Positions 46,791-59,438 of a stretch of 64,000 bases of DNA are shown one piece after another. Each line of letters begins with the position of its first letter. Position 1 is the stretch's first letter. A program made the position numbers and the translations under genes. The DNA lies in contig CM073593.1 in the NCBI GenBank assembly GCA_037074705.1, forward strand, positions 21,952,001-22,016,000, given 5' to 3'. Origin of the DNA: Zhengitettix transpicula. Lineage: Eukaryota > Arthropoda > Insecta > Orthoptera > Tetrigidae. The notes below the pieces were generated by a model. It ran no database searches. It was not told the origin of the DNA and saw nothing but the letters and a program-made list of their open reading frames with translations.

Positions 46791-47629
46791 TGTAGTATTC
46801 AAATTGCGAAATCACTGAAAATTAAAATCCCACATTAGAGAGTTAAATTATGTGGTATTCGAACTTTTAAAAGGAAGAAAGTTAACAGGATTTTTGCTTG
46901 AAATTAAAAAAAATTATTTTGAAGAGATAACAAATTATTATTTAATTAAATTTCGATTAACATTGAATTTTGTACATTTTATGTTTCCAACAAACGCCTC
47001 AGCTTCAATGAGTATCAAAACATCAGGGCCGCTTGCAGGACATCTAATAAATATAGTGATTTGCAATTTTCATCAAAGTTACAAAATAAAATACGAATTT
47101 ATTCCTCAATAACAAAATCTTATAAAATGAATCTAACAACAACAAAACTAGAGAAATGTAGCGGAAAATTATGTTAACATAAAAGTTTACAAAATTACGT
47201 TTCTACATAAAAATTTTATTTCGAGCTTCCCTGGTAACGGTAGAGGTACGTTAATGTCAAATGTGATATATTCAAGCTTTGTTCATCTTAGACTTTGCTG
47301 AATTCCTAATTATTTACGAGAATCCTCGGCTCGTCTCCAAAACGATATTCACTCTGGCCATGACCAGACCGGTCAGGCTCTCAAAACACCCTACCTTGAC
47401 GACTCCGGTCAGGTCCCCAAAATACACTCGCCATGACTACTCTGCTCATGCTTCCAAAACACACTGACTGTTTTCCGTCAAAGTTCTGTGTGCGTACACT
47501 TTTCGACAATAGTCCACGTAGCAACCTTTACAGTCTCTGCATTCTTGCGCCACACTGACTGTTCTTTACAATGCTCTGGCCTCAAAGTTACGCCGACAAT
47601 ATTATTAAAGAAAAAATTATTTACAATAT
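46791..47629 (-). mobile_element. Family F LTR-like element 6
   Basis: Reversed TGTAAATAATTT (47629) to GAATACTACA (46791), flanked by ATATAT on both sides as expected of a target duplication. It contains the GGCGTAACTTTGAGGCCAGAG, GGCGCAAGAATGCAGAGAC and CAGGGCCGCTTGCAGG blocks. One 3' unit with a decayed ACGTGG core lies near 46835. Confidence 0.75.
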
Positions 47630-48726
47630 ATATTACTTATACTCTCCGAAACCCCATGGAATATCTATTATTTACTTATATTAAAGATAAGGCGTTTTCC
47701 CATTAGCTGTGTTTCTTCAGAGCTTCCGACATTTCCGGGAAAGAGACTGACTCACACATCTTGATTTTCATGCTCTTGTTCTTCCGTCACTCAAAGATAG
47801 TAACATAAATTAATAATTTTACAAATTTATTTCTTTACATTATGAATTACAACTCTTTAATTTATAATGTGACGATATTTCACCTACAGTACAGTTACAA
47901 TACAATTTGAAATTTTATATGTCGGTTTCAACATTATATAAATCGATTCCTATGTGCCTTTTAATTTTGAATTAAAAATCTTATATTCTCGTTTAAGTAT
48001 TTGTTAAGGAAATGTGTAAAGCCCTCCTTAACATTAGCCAATTTTGTTTTAACCAAAATTCTGCTCCTGTTATAATGATTATTATAAGTTGGTAATATAC
48101 AGCTTTTAATCAAAATAAGGAGTTATTTACTCTATTCTTTATTAAATGATTGTCGGTTTATCAACCAGGTCAATTTTTTGTCTGAACACAGCATCTCCCT
48201 TATTATCATAATCGCCGTCATCAATCACTTATACCTAGCGATCAGTTGCGTTGACTTATAGTTACGTGTCCAATGGGAAGGGGCGAGAGAGGGGGGGCGA
48301 AGTGCAACTGATTTCGACTTTTTCGTCGATTCACCGTTCAATAATTAGTTACTATTTTTGGAATGTATGACAGTATAATTTCGGATTATTCTGGGGAAGT
48401 AGATATTTATTTAATAAATATAAGACATGAAGTAGTAGAAATGATCAATCTGAGACATTCAAAATGTATTTAACGAAGTTTGGAAACTTAAATCTTGTTT
48501 GAACTTATTTAAAAATATCTCGTCTCAACTATGAAGAGCACTAATTCCCGAATAACGAATTTTGTCCAATTAATTTCATTACACACAATTTTAAAGTGAA
48601 ATGAACCGAAATATTTTCGAATTATCGATATTATAAATATTATATATATATATATTATTGTATATATTATAAATAAAACACAGCCTTTTAACGTCAGAAA
48701 ACTATTTGTAATATAAATTATGCAAC

Positions 48727-48754
48727 GTTTCGTCGCTATTTGCGATCTCTTAAG
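48727..48754 (-). ncRNA. Hammerhead-like motif
   Basis: Minus strand CTTAAGA (one base off CUGANGA), perfect stem II TCGC/GCGA, then C and GAAACGTTG. Confidence 0.35.
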
Positions 48755-50292
48755 GTATAGAGGTTTTAACAAAAATTTTATAGTCAGGGACTGATTCCGC
48801 TAACTGCTGTGGCCGAAATTCCTGTTGTATAATTTGTATTACAAATCATTGTGACGCGTTGAATGGTTGTGTTCTATTATTATATCGATAATTATAGGAA
48901 ATATTTCGGTTCATTTAACTTTAAAATTATGTAAAATGGTATAATTTAATTTTAAATAATCAGAATATAATATTATTAAGTTATAGACATTTTTCAGGAT
49001 TGAAAAAAAAACATTTATTCTGTGTCTGAAATAATATTTTTATAAGTGATTAAACAAAAATAATATTATATTGTTATTAATCTGACTGTAACATAGGAAT
49101 AAATAATAGTCTGAAAAGGTTTCTTAATTAGCAATATAATTAATACTATTATAACAAACGTTTCGTTTGTAATTTGTGACTTGCCAGGTGAACAATAAAA
49201 AGTGATTGACAAATATAGTAATTTAGCATTTAATCAAAGATCTTGAATAATGTGTTAAATTTGATTGTATCCACATCAATAGTTCCTTTCAAAAGATATA
49301 TTATATATTTTTTAAACGAATTTTTAATATTTTTTTAAGTGCTTCCATACATGATTTAATCGAATTAAAACATTGTAATTACGCATTTGTAATTTTTATC
49401 TTTGGTGTACAATATTATTCAGTTGAAGGTCCTCCCATATTTGAGTTTCTATAGGAGAAGGTAGCAAGCATAATTTCTGTACGCACCTTATCTTATCACA
49501 ACACGGCTGTACATAAACGGAGGCCTGAGGTAACAATGGTTCACGGCACGCTCCAACATCAAATGGATAACTTGTGATAATTGAAAACTGGTGACTGGAA
49601 GAAATTCCTGGATCCTAATTTAATCCTCTAAAGATGTGAATATTATCAAGTACGGGGGTCTCTGGGTTTCTATTAACTTCCGTTTAAAGTCCACACGTGT
49701 ATAACTTGGCGTTTCAGGGTGGCTGAACTTCTATCACTGAAAGAACACAAAATTGTGAATTCACCAACCAAAAATCGTAACAATTTTGGATAACAACGTG
49801 TGTATTGAAAGAACGTATCTCTTCCCATCCGTTCAAGAAAAACGTTTCAGTAAATTTAACGATAGGCATCTTTAGCACCTGAACTGACGTCATTGACTCG
49901 AAATGGAATAATGTCACAAAAAATATCATAAACAAACTTAACATCAGGTGTTTATTAATTATTAAAGAAAGAGTGATACGAGAACTTAATTATTAATTTA
50001 ATAACATACATTTTTTTAACTAATCCAATTCCAAGAACTTCCATTAATATCTTCCAAAAATTACTAACATATCAGGAAATTAATAAAGAAATTTTGAGTA
50101 AGCGAAATGAGCTGTAAGATTAAATTATTTTTAAATTTATTTATGTAATATTAATGTTGGGAAGATATTAAAGTAATATTTTGGCATTGTATTTAAATTA
50201 TTCATAATATTCCAATTCGACGAAGAAATTTTTCTTCTTAAATTAATAAATATGGTATCGTATAACCCCATATTTTTAACAATTAATGGACA

Positions 50293-50322
50293 CTAGATAA
50301 TGCCCCAAATTAGGGGCGAAAC
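50293..50322 (+). ncRNA. Hammerhead-like motif, core altered
   Basis: A GCCCC/GGGGC stem is followed by GAAACGCCG. The upstream strand CTAGATAA departs from CUGANGA. Confidence 0.25.
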
Positions 50323-50777
50323 GCCGTGTTAATATATTTTTATTGTATTACTTTCTTTGATAATTATTAATTTATTACTGACTTCTCACCAGATTATTTA
50401 TTGAATTGTAATATTACATATGTATGATAATTATAATTAATGGAACAATGTTCCTCCAAACATTACCTATTTTTAGGAAATGAAACAAAATTATTTTGAC
50501 TAGAAGGAAGCTTGTGACTATAGAGCTGAACGTAATCGCCTAAAAATTCTTACCGTACGTCAGTCAAATTTTAAGATTATTATCTGAAATAACAGCTTTA
50601 TACTCAATACCTGTTACTTATTAGGTCAGTTCCACACAACACCTTTTTGTGATAGTAACAATAAAGGGCATATAATGTAAACATACGAAAGAAATACGAT
50701 AATGAACCAAAGATTAGCATGAAGAGGTTTTTATCTTTTCACCTTACGTCATATAGGAAAATGTAGTTTATAAAAAA

Positions 50778-50970
50778 TTACTGAGCTTTGTGATCGCACA
50801 CATGACCCTGAGGAAGTTTCAGTAAGTACGTGTAGGCCGTTGAATTGACACAGTCGAAATCAGTTGAAATTACTCGCCACGGCCAATTAATTGGCGTGAC
50901 CTCGAGATGATTAAGACTGAGCACGAACAAGTCATCATGCACGACATATACTTCAAACGCGAGGAACATT
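50778..50970. promoter_or_regulatory. GC-richer block with a 14-bp homeodomain-type palindrome
   Basis: GCCAATTAATTGGC near 50883-50896 is a perfect palindrome around ATTAAT. Further ATTAAG and GATGATTAAG sites follow. The block is single-copy and non-coding, so a regulatory role is only an inference. Confidence 0.25.
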
Positions 50971-51466
50971 TAAGGTTTATATTATGAACTCTCATATGTA
51001 ATGTTATACTTTAAATAAATGTTTACACAGCTCTCGAATAACTAATAACTGTAAGGTCAATACGATGCTTCAGTATTTCTAGAAACTTTTTCTTATTTTT
51101 TGTCCATGTGCCATGAAGTATATCATGTTGCAACTCTCCGGTCATACTAAACCAACTTGGTTTACTCGTCAACTTTGAGAAAATTTTCATGGTATTATTC
51201 TTTCAACATATAAATGTTTAACAATGAGAGATATAAATAAAGGAGCTATGACAATACGGTAGCGACACGTAATATTTGATAGGCAACGCCAGGGAGCATA
51301 TATTTACATTTTAAATCAAAACTTTAAGAAAACGGTATCAGGATTTCATAAATATCCCAAACTATAAAGGCCAAACGTGTCATGCAAGCGACACCACGGA
51401 GTAAAGAAGCCGCCTATGGCGCTGGCTTCGGCAGTACGTTTGTTTAGTAACATTATTTTATTCACA

Positions 51467-52232
51467 ACTAGCATCGACCGTACACTTATTTATATAAACC
51501 CGAAAAAGTATTTTATTCTATATTAATCTCTAATCAAGAAGTGATTTAACCTAGATCTAAATGTTCCTTGTTCCGTACATACTTTCGACCGATATTGCAT
51601 TAATTGAACAGCTATAAAACACATTGAATTTTATTGCATCAATCCCAACAAACATGCTTACGAATTTCTTTAGGAACTGAAAATTTAAATATAATCTTTG
51701 AGTATTGCATGTATAATTGTCCCTCAGTATTCAGACATAAAGGAAGATTAAATTTAGGATGAAATTGTTAGCTATATTCGTAATGTAAACAAATAGTCGC
51801 CATATTTGAGTCACTAATATGGCACGAAAATTACCTTGCATTTTCCGCAAGGATCGTAAAGTATTTCGTATTGTTCTTTATTATTATTATTCGTTGGAGT
51901 ATTAATGGAAAAATTATACTTTCTATTCAATGAAAATATTAATGCTTTATTTCATTACGGAAAAATGAACTATTTGCTTTGTTCGTCGCGTAGTAACGCC
52001 ACTCTCCAGCTTGACGTCATGGTATCTTGGCCTGCAGTAATTTAATATGATCAAATTTTTCAATTTTAATTCTTTCAACAATTATGCTAGGGGTTTCTTC
52101 ATCCCCACAATACGGTTTCCCGTGTTTTGAAGAATGTCTACCAATTTGTTTTGCAATCTGTCCAAGCGTTTAAATCTGTATGAACTTTATCGTAAATACA
52201 TACATACAAACATACATCCTTTTTTATCATAC
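51467..52232 (-). mobile_element. Helitron-like element, copy 2
   Basis: Reversed copy of 31290-32038. The 3' terminus CTAGT is at 51467-51471 and the 5' AAAAAAGGATGTATGTTTGT near 52215-52232. It keeps the ACGTCAAGCTGGAG and GAGGGACAATTATACATGC blocks. Confidence 0.75.
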
Positions 52233-54357
52233 AGAGATTACTGCCCTTATCCATTGCGGATATTGTAAATTATTAATAGTAATTCTGCAGAATTCTTAGA
52301 AAATAAGACCGTAATAAGTTTCATTCGGACTAAGACAAATTAATTTCAATATCTTTCAAATTTCCAATAGTAATATTTAGTGAACACTAGTTTATTCAGG
52401 AAATATTGTTCCGAATTTAATTATAATCTAGTAACTCGGTAGGTACATATTATATTAATATTTTCAAATTAACGTAAAAGTATTTATTTGACTAATGCTT
52501 GACAATTTTTATACAATTCGTCGCTACGATATCCTTGTAAACATTATTGCTTTACATTCAAACATTAAACTACTTATAATATACACTACAATATTTTTCT
52601 TTATTTTTTATGGAGCGTAATATTACAAATATGGATTATCGCGTATGTAAATCGTGCTACTGTTTTTAGGTTGGCCCAGTTGGCTCCGGTAACTTATTCG
52701 GGGGTATAATTGTTGTCATTCCTGCGTATCGTGATTGTACTGTTTTCTGTGTTTACAGGATAATTTTGTTTGTGAAATGGAAATTAGCAAATAAAACATC
52801 TGATATGGACAGAGAAAAAAAAACAAAACGATAAGGAAGATTAAGTGAAGGAAAATAATTCGATTAGCTGCTCAGAGAATGCGACAGTAAGAAAAGACCG
52901 AGAGTGAAAACACAGCAAACGTTTTATATTAGATCGATGAATTTAAAATGTATTATTGTTATCGTTATTTCGGAAACAAGAAGGCGGTAAAATTCGTCAT
53001 GGGCGATGTTTCGTACTGTTTTCATCAATAAGGCAAATTGAAAATGCATCAGACCCGCTTGTAACGTTATGAAGTTTAAAAAATGCTGAAGAAAAAAATT
53101 CAGGAAAAAACATTTGGCCTCGGGACTGGCGACGAAGATAACTGGGGTCGATACCTCCTAGTATAAATATCCCTAATTCTTGCGCCAAGGTACTCGTTTT
53201 ATTGTAACACAGTTCTTTTTATCCGACGTTCCACTTTCTTTGTAGCACATACATTGAGTTTATTGGATTGTATTGATTATACTGCTTTGTGGAACTGTAA
53301 TTCTTGTTATTCATTAATAAGTAGGATTAACAAAAATATTGGAATGCGTAATATGATTGAAATATAGAATGTCAAATTTTTATCTACTTTAAAACTTAAT
53401 TTCTTTAAAAGATGTGGCATGAAATATATATATCTACGGTGATATATTTAATGGTCTATGGCTCTATAAAACTGCTGAAGCGCTTTCTCGGACGCTACCT
53501 TGACCGTTCCTAGCTATAAATAATAAAAGCTAGCGTAGAAACTGCCATTTATTTTGGGACGCAACATGTCCGCATAGAACGACTTCGTAGTTTGTGCTGT
53601 TTGATTAAGGCGGTAAATACAGGTCATTTACGAGCTACCGGCAGATATCGCTGCTCATAAATCAATCCTCACATCTGGCTGCTGTAACTAAATGTAGTGA
53701 AAAATATCACCGTCCTTGCGGTCCAAATAAAAGAAGGCAGTTTGCGAAATATAATGTGATCTGAATGTGTAGAGATATAAATGTAGACACGGAAAAATAG
53801 GCCGACTTGTAAAGTGCAGCTGTTGACTTACGCATTACGTAGCAATAAAACGGAATTCATTTCACAAAAACTAAACAAAGTTAACAAGAGAACATTAAAG
53901 ACAAATACAAATTTAATATTATTGGACGATCAAGTGTTTTATATACACAATAATAATAATATAAAAGGTTAATCTGTAATATATTAAAACATTTTAGGGC
54001 AATATTTGGATAATATCCTTTATTCATTACACGCTGACGATTCTTAATTTCAAAAATGTATGCAATTAAAGTTTGAGCATCAAACCCTTACAATTCATAA
54101 GATACCAAATAAACTTCGCCCGACATTTACCGACATTTAAGACTTAAAAGCCTTCAAAAATCCTCCTGCACAAAATCTTTTTGTAGTTGAGATGAGGTTT
54201 TTAAGTGTTCAACTAACGGAAACATCTCTCGGAATACTGCGAGTTCCTTGTGTCACTGTCACGTCATCGCAACCTGCTATCTCATACAATATGGCGGCAT
54301 GTTAAAGATTCGGAAGACAAACCTTATTTTATTTTAACGTCTGTTTTTAATTAATAA
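52233..54357. other. No gene seen; GC-richer patch 53460-53700
   Basis: The patch has a MEF2-like CTATAAATAATAAAAGCTAG, GCGGTAAATACAGG and CATTTACGAGC, no frame and no other copy, so it is a candidate conserved element. The rest is AT-rich. Confidence 0.35.
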
Positions 54358-54895
54358 AGTTGGCCCGTGTACTTATTTATATAAACCCGAAATACTTAAA
54401 TATACTCCTAGAGTATTGCAGGATATAATTGTCCCTCAGTGTTCAGACATAATGAAATTGTTATCTTCATTCACAATGTAAACAAATGGTCGCCATATTG
54501 GAATCTCTAATATGGCACGAAAATTACCTTACATTTTCAGCAAGGATCGTAAAGTATTGTTTTTATTATCATTCTATGGAATATTACTGGATTAAATAAT
54601 ACTTTTAATTCAATGAAAATATTTCTGCTTTATTTCATTACGGAAAAAGGAACTATTTCCTTTGTTGGTCGCGTAGTAACGTCTCTTAACCTGACGTCAT
54701 GGTCTCTTGGCGCGCAGTAATTTAACACAAAATTATCACGGTTTTTATTATATTTCTTTCCACATTTATGCTAGGGACTTCACCCCCCCCCACCCCCCCC
54801 CCACAATACCGTTCTCGAGTTTTGAATATTCGTTTAAATTTGTATAGAAATTAACGTAAATACATACAAACAAATATACATGCTATTTAATTATA
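54358..54895 (-). mobile_element. Helitron-like element, copy 3, shortened
   Basis: Reversed. It retains the TACGATCCTTGCTGAAAATG and GAGGGACAATTATATCCTGC blocks, but the CTAGT terminus is lost. It contains a C-rich run near 54783-54803. Confidence 0.65.
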
Positions 54896-54939
54896 AAGAA
54901 CATAATAAATATATAGCAACAAAATAACATACTTTTTAT

Positions 54940-55200
54940 TATTTAAAAAATATATTAATGAAACAAATCATATTAAACAGCACTACGTCTTTGGTATTTA
55001 TTTGTACCGTCTTCAGTTCGTGGTCCAGCTGAAAGGTTTGTCTTCAAGTTATAAAAATTCCTCAGTCTATCAATGAAGGTTTCTATTTATGTTTGAACAA
55101 CTACTCTTCCGTTGGACCACAACCTGAAGAGGGAACAAATATGTCCCGAAACGTAGTGATATTAACTAAAAAAAAATTAATAATATTTGTTTTGAGGATT
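54940..55200. repeat. Inverted pair of hammerhead-like units
   Basis: The segment CACTACGTC..TCTTCAG..TGGTCC (54981-55024) is inverted at 55114-55158 (GGACCACAACCTGAAGAGGG). Each carries a hammerhead-like motif, one intact in its core and one decayed, with further imperfect pairing in the flanks. Confidence 0.65.
55124..55152 (+). ncRNA. Hammerhead-like motif, best conserved core
   Basis: CTGAAGA (55124-55130), stem II GGG(A)ACA/TGTCCC closing an AAATA-type loop, then GAAACGTAGTG. All invariant core positions of the two strands are present. The third strand with the cleavage site is not assigned. Confidence 0.5.
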
Positions 55201-55518
55201 AATTGGTCGTTATAATAATAATAATGTTGAACGAGACTATCCGTGGCAACGTCTATTTGCACTGATACATACACGAATTTTTTGCAGAACGATTTCTTTT
55301 TTCATTCGTAATTAAACATACATTACTCAAGAGACATTAACGGGCGTCTAATTCTCAACATTAAATTACTCAGTTACCTACTGAAATGAATATGGTTCAC
55401 ATATTTTCTGCTGTCTCTAAGCAAGCGTAATACCTTAGCCATTAATTTATAATGGTTTATGCCCAATTAAGTCAGTTGATTAATAAAGTTACATTTAATA
55501 TTTAATAAACCACACAAG

Positions 55519-55549
55519 GTTTCCTCCAAACATTTGAGGCCGCTTCAAG
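55519..55549 (-). ncRNA. Hammerhead-like motif, decayed core
   Basis: Minus strand CTTGAAGC, perfect CCTC/GAGG stem, then AAACCTTGTGTGG, close to the family tail GAAACGTTGTGTGG. Confidence 0.3.
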
Positions 55550-58167
55550 TGTTACAGTACAATTAATTAATTTTTAACTTTCAGATTTATCTCAAAATAA
55601 AGAAAACTAAATAATGTAATGGATAAATATTAAAAAAAAATACAAATTTAAGACTCAGCTGAATAAAGTACAACAAAATAAAACATGTTCAAAACTCCTG
55701 CCAAAATTAATAATTTACAACAGAATTTTGTAACCTTAATAATATACTCATTTAATAAATCTTTCTGACTTGATTGACCGTAAATAATTAGGCCTATATT
55801 AATTTATAAATAGTGAGATAATGTTTAATTTTAATTCATTTGTCAAGTCTAACACTTCTAGAAATATATTTGCTAATTTTTTTGTGAAAGATAAATGTCG
55901 GAAATTTTAAAAAGTATTGAATAACATACAATAATTTTTATTTGCTTTCATTGTGTAACAATAAAAATATATTCCTATTAATTAATTCGTCTTAAATTTA
56001 AAAATTATATTTTTACGGGACATGTATTTTTATCAGTATTGTTATTGAACAAATTTAAATTATAGATTTCTCTTTTAAGTAACTACCTCCAGTGTTTTAT
56101 GTAATTCTTATCTCCATAGACAATATCAAATCCACATTTCTGGGAATACTCTATTTGAAATTGTATACTCGGCCTTCAAAATATTTATATTTCACAGCCA
56201 CGGACCGTTGTTAACAGCACGGAAATGGTACAAAATATTCTCTTCCACCAACTGATTGTTGTTTGTAATTAACCTTCCGACGACGCTTAACTACGTACTT
56301 GTGTTTGGAGCACAGAGTGCTTTGTTACTATTCTAGTGGCAAGAATGCTAGACATTGCTGTATTTGTCGTGTGTTCCAAATAGTGCCTGGCTCGAGAGCC
56401 AAAATGCTGCAAAAGAATGAATAGAGATATATTTGGACCTACGTAAAAAATGATTCTAGGCTTCACGCCGCGCTTCTTCGCGACAGCTATTTGGCCAAGG
56501 AAAATCGGTTAGATGTTCATAGTTCTCTAACTATTTTGTTTCTTCTCTGATATAATACGTAGGCATTTGCATTTAATATTTAGAATATTACATACACTAT
56601 CATCTGCGTTTCAGTACAACTCGGCGGTAAATTAATTCATAAAATTATTCCATGTGTTACGTATTGCATGTAAATATCCTGTATTAATTTTTTTTTCTCG
56701 TGTAAGCATAGATTTTAATTTTAGTACACTATAACGTCATATATATTCAATTTATTACTTTAATGAATAAACTGAATGAATAAGCCCATTACGAATACAA
56801 ACCTTACAGACACAACCGCCATTACTAGAATTTAACGGATAACGTTAACATTCATGCTTTCTTTAAGCTGACAGTCGACATATATTCTTTCAAATATCTT
56901 ACAGCTTTAATGCAACATTTCGTTAATTTATGAAATTTATTGGGACTTTGGAAAGGACTTCCATAAACGTATTTTATTATTAGGTAGATTTCAATTTTAC
57001 GCCAAAAACATTCCATTTCAAGCTTTATACCCTGATTACAATCAGAATAACAGGGTCCCGCAAATATAAATTCACAAATAGTTCACCATCGCGAAGAATG
57101 TTAAATCTTTTTCTTGGTGTTCAATTTTAGATCAACATTTTACACTGTTACATTACTACACTAATTCTGAATATAATAATATTTACTTCTAAAAAAGTAC
57201 TTAAAAATGCATTGTACGCTGCCATTCCAAACGGTAATAGAAAACCATGAATTAATAAACTGATTAAATGTAATACGTACGTATAATTTAGTCAATATCA
57301 CACACTAAGAAATTCGAGAGGACTCAGTCTCTCATATTTTAAGAGTTTAAACTAATATTATGGCTAAATTATGCGTTAATTAACATTTATACATATGCAT
57401 CTGCAAATTTGGTATGGTTCCATTTTCTAAATTCTTCAATTAACATTTTATTTTTATTTTTCATAAGCGCAAACAAATAAAGCTCCATTCCGGTTTTTAC
57501 ATAATTCGGGTAAAGTCGTTCTTCCAAGCAGCTCGGTGGTCTTTTAAGAATTTTGTTGAAACAATAAAGCTTTGAATAACAGTGTAACGGTAACTGTTGT
57601 TCGTAGAAACGTCGTTATGATCTCATCTTGAAGTGTGTACAATATAATGAAAATTATATCTATTTCATTTACTTGATACAACGCAAATATTTTGAGAAAT
57701 ATAAATTGGCGGCGTATTATCGTCACGTATAGTATATTAAATATAGGGCGCGGCCTGTCGTATTCCGTGATGCTTCATTATAATTAATCAATTATATTAT
57801 TCAAGCGGGAATACTTGTACAACTTACCTGGAAATCGCACGGCCGAAGCTACAGTCTCTGTTTTAGCCTTTATAGATACCTCAGCCAGAATATATTATTT
57901 TATTTGAACGACCACATCGAACCAATTCGAACGTTTCGTCGATAACTCCACTAAGACCCGTTGATGAATGGGGACTGGATAGCGTGATAATTAACGACTG
58001 GCGTGGGACAACAGATGTGGAGTCATTTGTTCAATCCATCTTTTGCCAAAAATTATCCTGGGAAGTTAAAGGTGATATAACTCGATGCTACAGATAACAA
58101 CTATACGCAAATTTTGTTCAAATGCAAATAGATTTCTCTCCTTCCAGTTAATTTTTACTTCAGTACC
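55550..58167. other. AT-rich sequence, no gene seen
   Basis: GC-richer patches at 56270-56500 and 57830-58050 have no frame. The first contains a potential 10-bp stem (TTGGAGCACA with TGTGTTCCAA). Confidence 0.35.
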
Positions 58168-58220
58168 ACGAGGGTAATACATGTGGTGACAAATCTCCTT
58201 CAATAGCATAGGTAGGGATT
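58168..58220 (-). repeat. Family A repeat, copy 12, short 3' relic
   Basis: AGGGTAATACATGTGGTGAC..CTCCTTCAATAGCATAGG matches the reversed last 55 bp of the family. Confidence 0.6.
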
Positions 58221-58517
58221 ATTAAAATTTGGAAATAATTAGTTTCTCCTTCATAATTATATTTTTGTGTGTCCTTGTGGTCTTATAAGTGACTTGTGAA
58301 ACACCTACTGAAATAGTAAATACTATAGACAAGCCAGAAAATCTAATAATACGAAATATGCAATTACATTAAATAAAATTTTTTGATTTTGTCTAAATAC
58401 GCGTGGGTCATTTCAAAGTATAAATAAATAGCACATTGCGGCTCTATTTGGCCTCTTGTGTGCCACCCCCTGTATTATATGAACATTTAAACTTTGTTAT
58501 TGAATATATGTATATAT

Positions 58518-59414
58518 TGTAATATTCAAATAACTTACAATAAAATGCTCCACGTTGGGAGCCAAATTATGTGGTATTCACAATAATAATATATAAAAGT
58601 AAAATGCCACCACGTTGTAGCCAAATTATGTGGTATATACTTTTAATAACAAGGAAACAAATTAAACAAAATTTTTAAAGAGAAACGAAGATTATTTAAT
58701 TGGCAATTTTGAATACGTTGACTTTATATTTTATGTTTTTAAGTCAATGCTTCAACTTTCCTGAGGTTCTAAATTTCAGGCCCGCTGATAGGGCCTCTAA
58801 TTAAGACTGATTTGCAATTTTCACCAACCAAAAAAAATATAATTTACAATAAAATAGTTCATACAAAGACTGTAACAACAACAAAAACAATTAAAATCTG
58901 ACGGTAAATTTATATTTGTATATAGATTTACGAAATAAAGTTTTTACGTACCCTATTGTTCAGAGCTGCTCTGGTTTGTTGGTTATTTTAATTTTTAATG
59001 TAACAATATTTTTATTGACAGGCCATATCACTGATTTAAAACTTTTAAACTCTTCGGCGTAACACTTTGCAACGCTTTCGGCACTTTTCCCCTCAGTTTG
59101 CTGTGGAAAATCGCTTTAATACAGAAGCTGATATATTCAGCTTATATTTTGCTGAATTCGGCCACTGACTGACTATTTCTCAGAACACACTGCTCTGCCT
59201 CCCAAACACACACTGCTCTCTGACTGTCTTCCTGCTAAATCTTCTGAGCGTTTTATATACGCCTTTCGACAACATTCGTAGCACCCATTATAGTCTCTGC
59301 ATTCTCGCGCCAATCAATGCCGTTCTTTACCATTCCCAGCCTCTAAGATACGCCGCCAATAATTAAAGAAACAATTTAAATAAAACATTTCATTACACAT
59401 TAATAATCTCTACA
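58518..59414 (-). mobile_element. Family F LTR-like element 7
   Basis: Reversed TGTAGAGATTATTAATG (59414) to TTTGAATATTACA (58518), flanked by ATATAT. Two 3' tandem units near 58545-58640 each hold TGGCTNCAACGTGG-type cores. The CAGGCCCGCTGATAGGG block lies at 58779. Confidence 0.75.
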
Positions 59415-59438
59415 ATATATATATATATATATATATAT
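59415..59438. repeat. (AT)n spacer between two family F elements
   Basis: A pure AT run of 24 bp separates elements 7 and 8. Confidence 0.95.

Larger units (their letters stand above)
47630..50777. other. AT-rich sequence, no gene seen
   Basis: Apart from the hammerhead-like motifs at 48727 and 50293 nothing is recognised. Inverted CAGTTGC/GCAACTG occurs near 48245-48312. Confidence 0.4.

Noticed and set aside
56340..56375. TGGCAAGAATGCTAGACATT resembling the miR-31 5p sequence
   Set aside because: The matching 3p arm is absent: no complementary strand to GGCAAGA lies within hairpin range, and the alignment needs extra bases.
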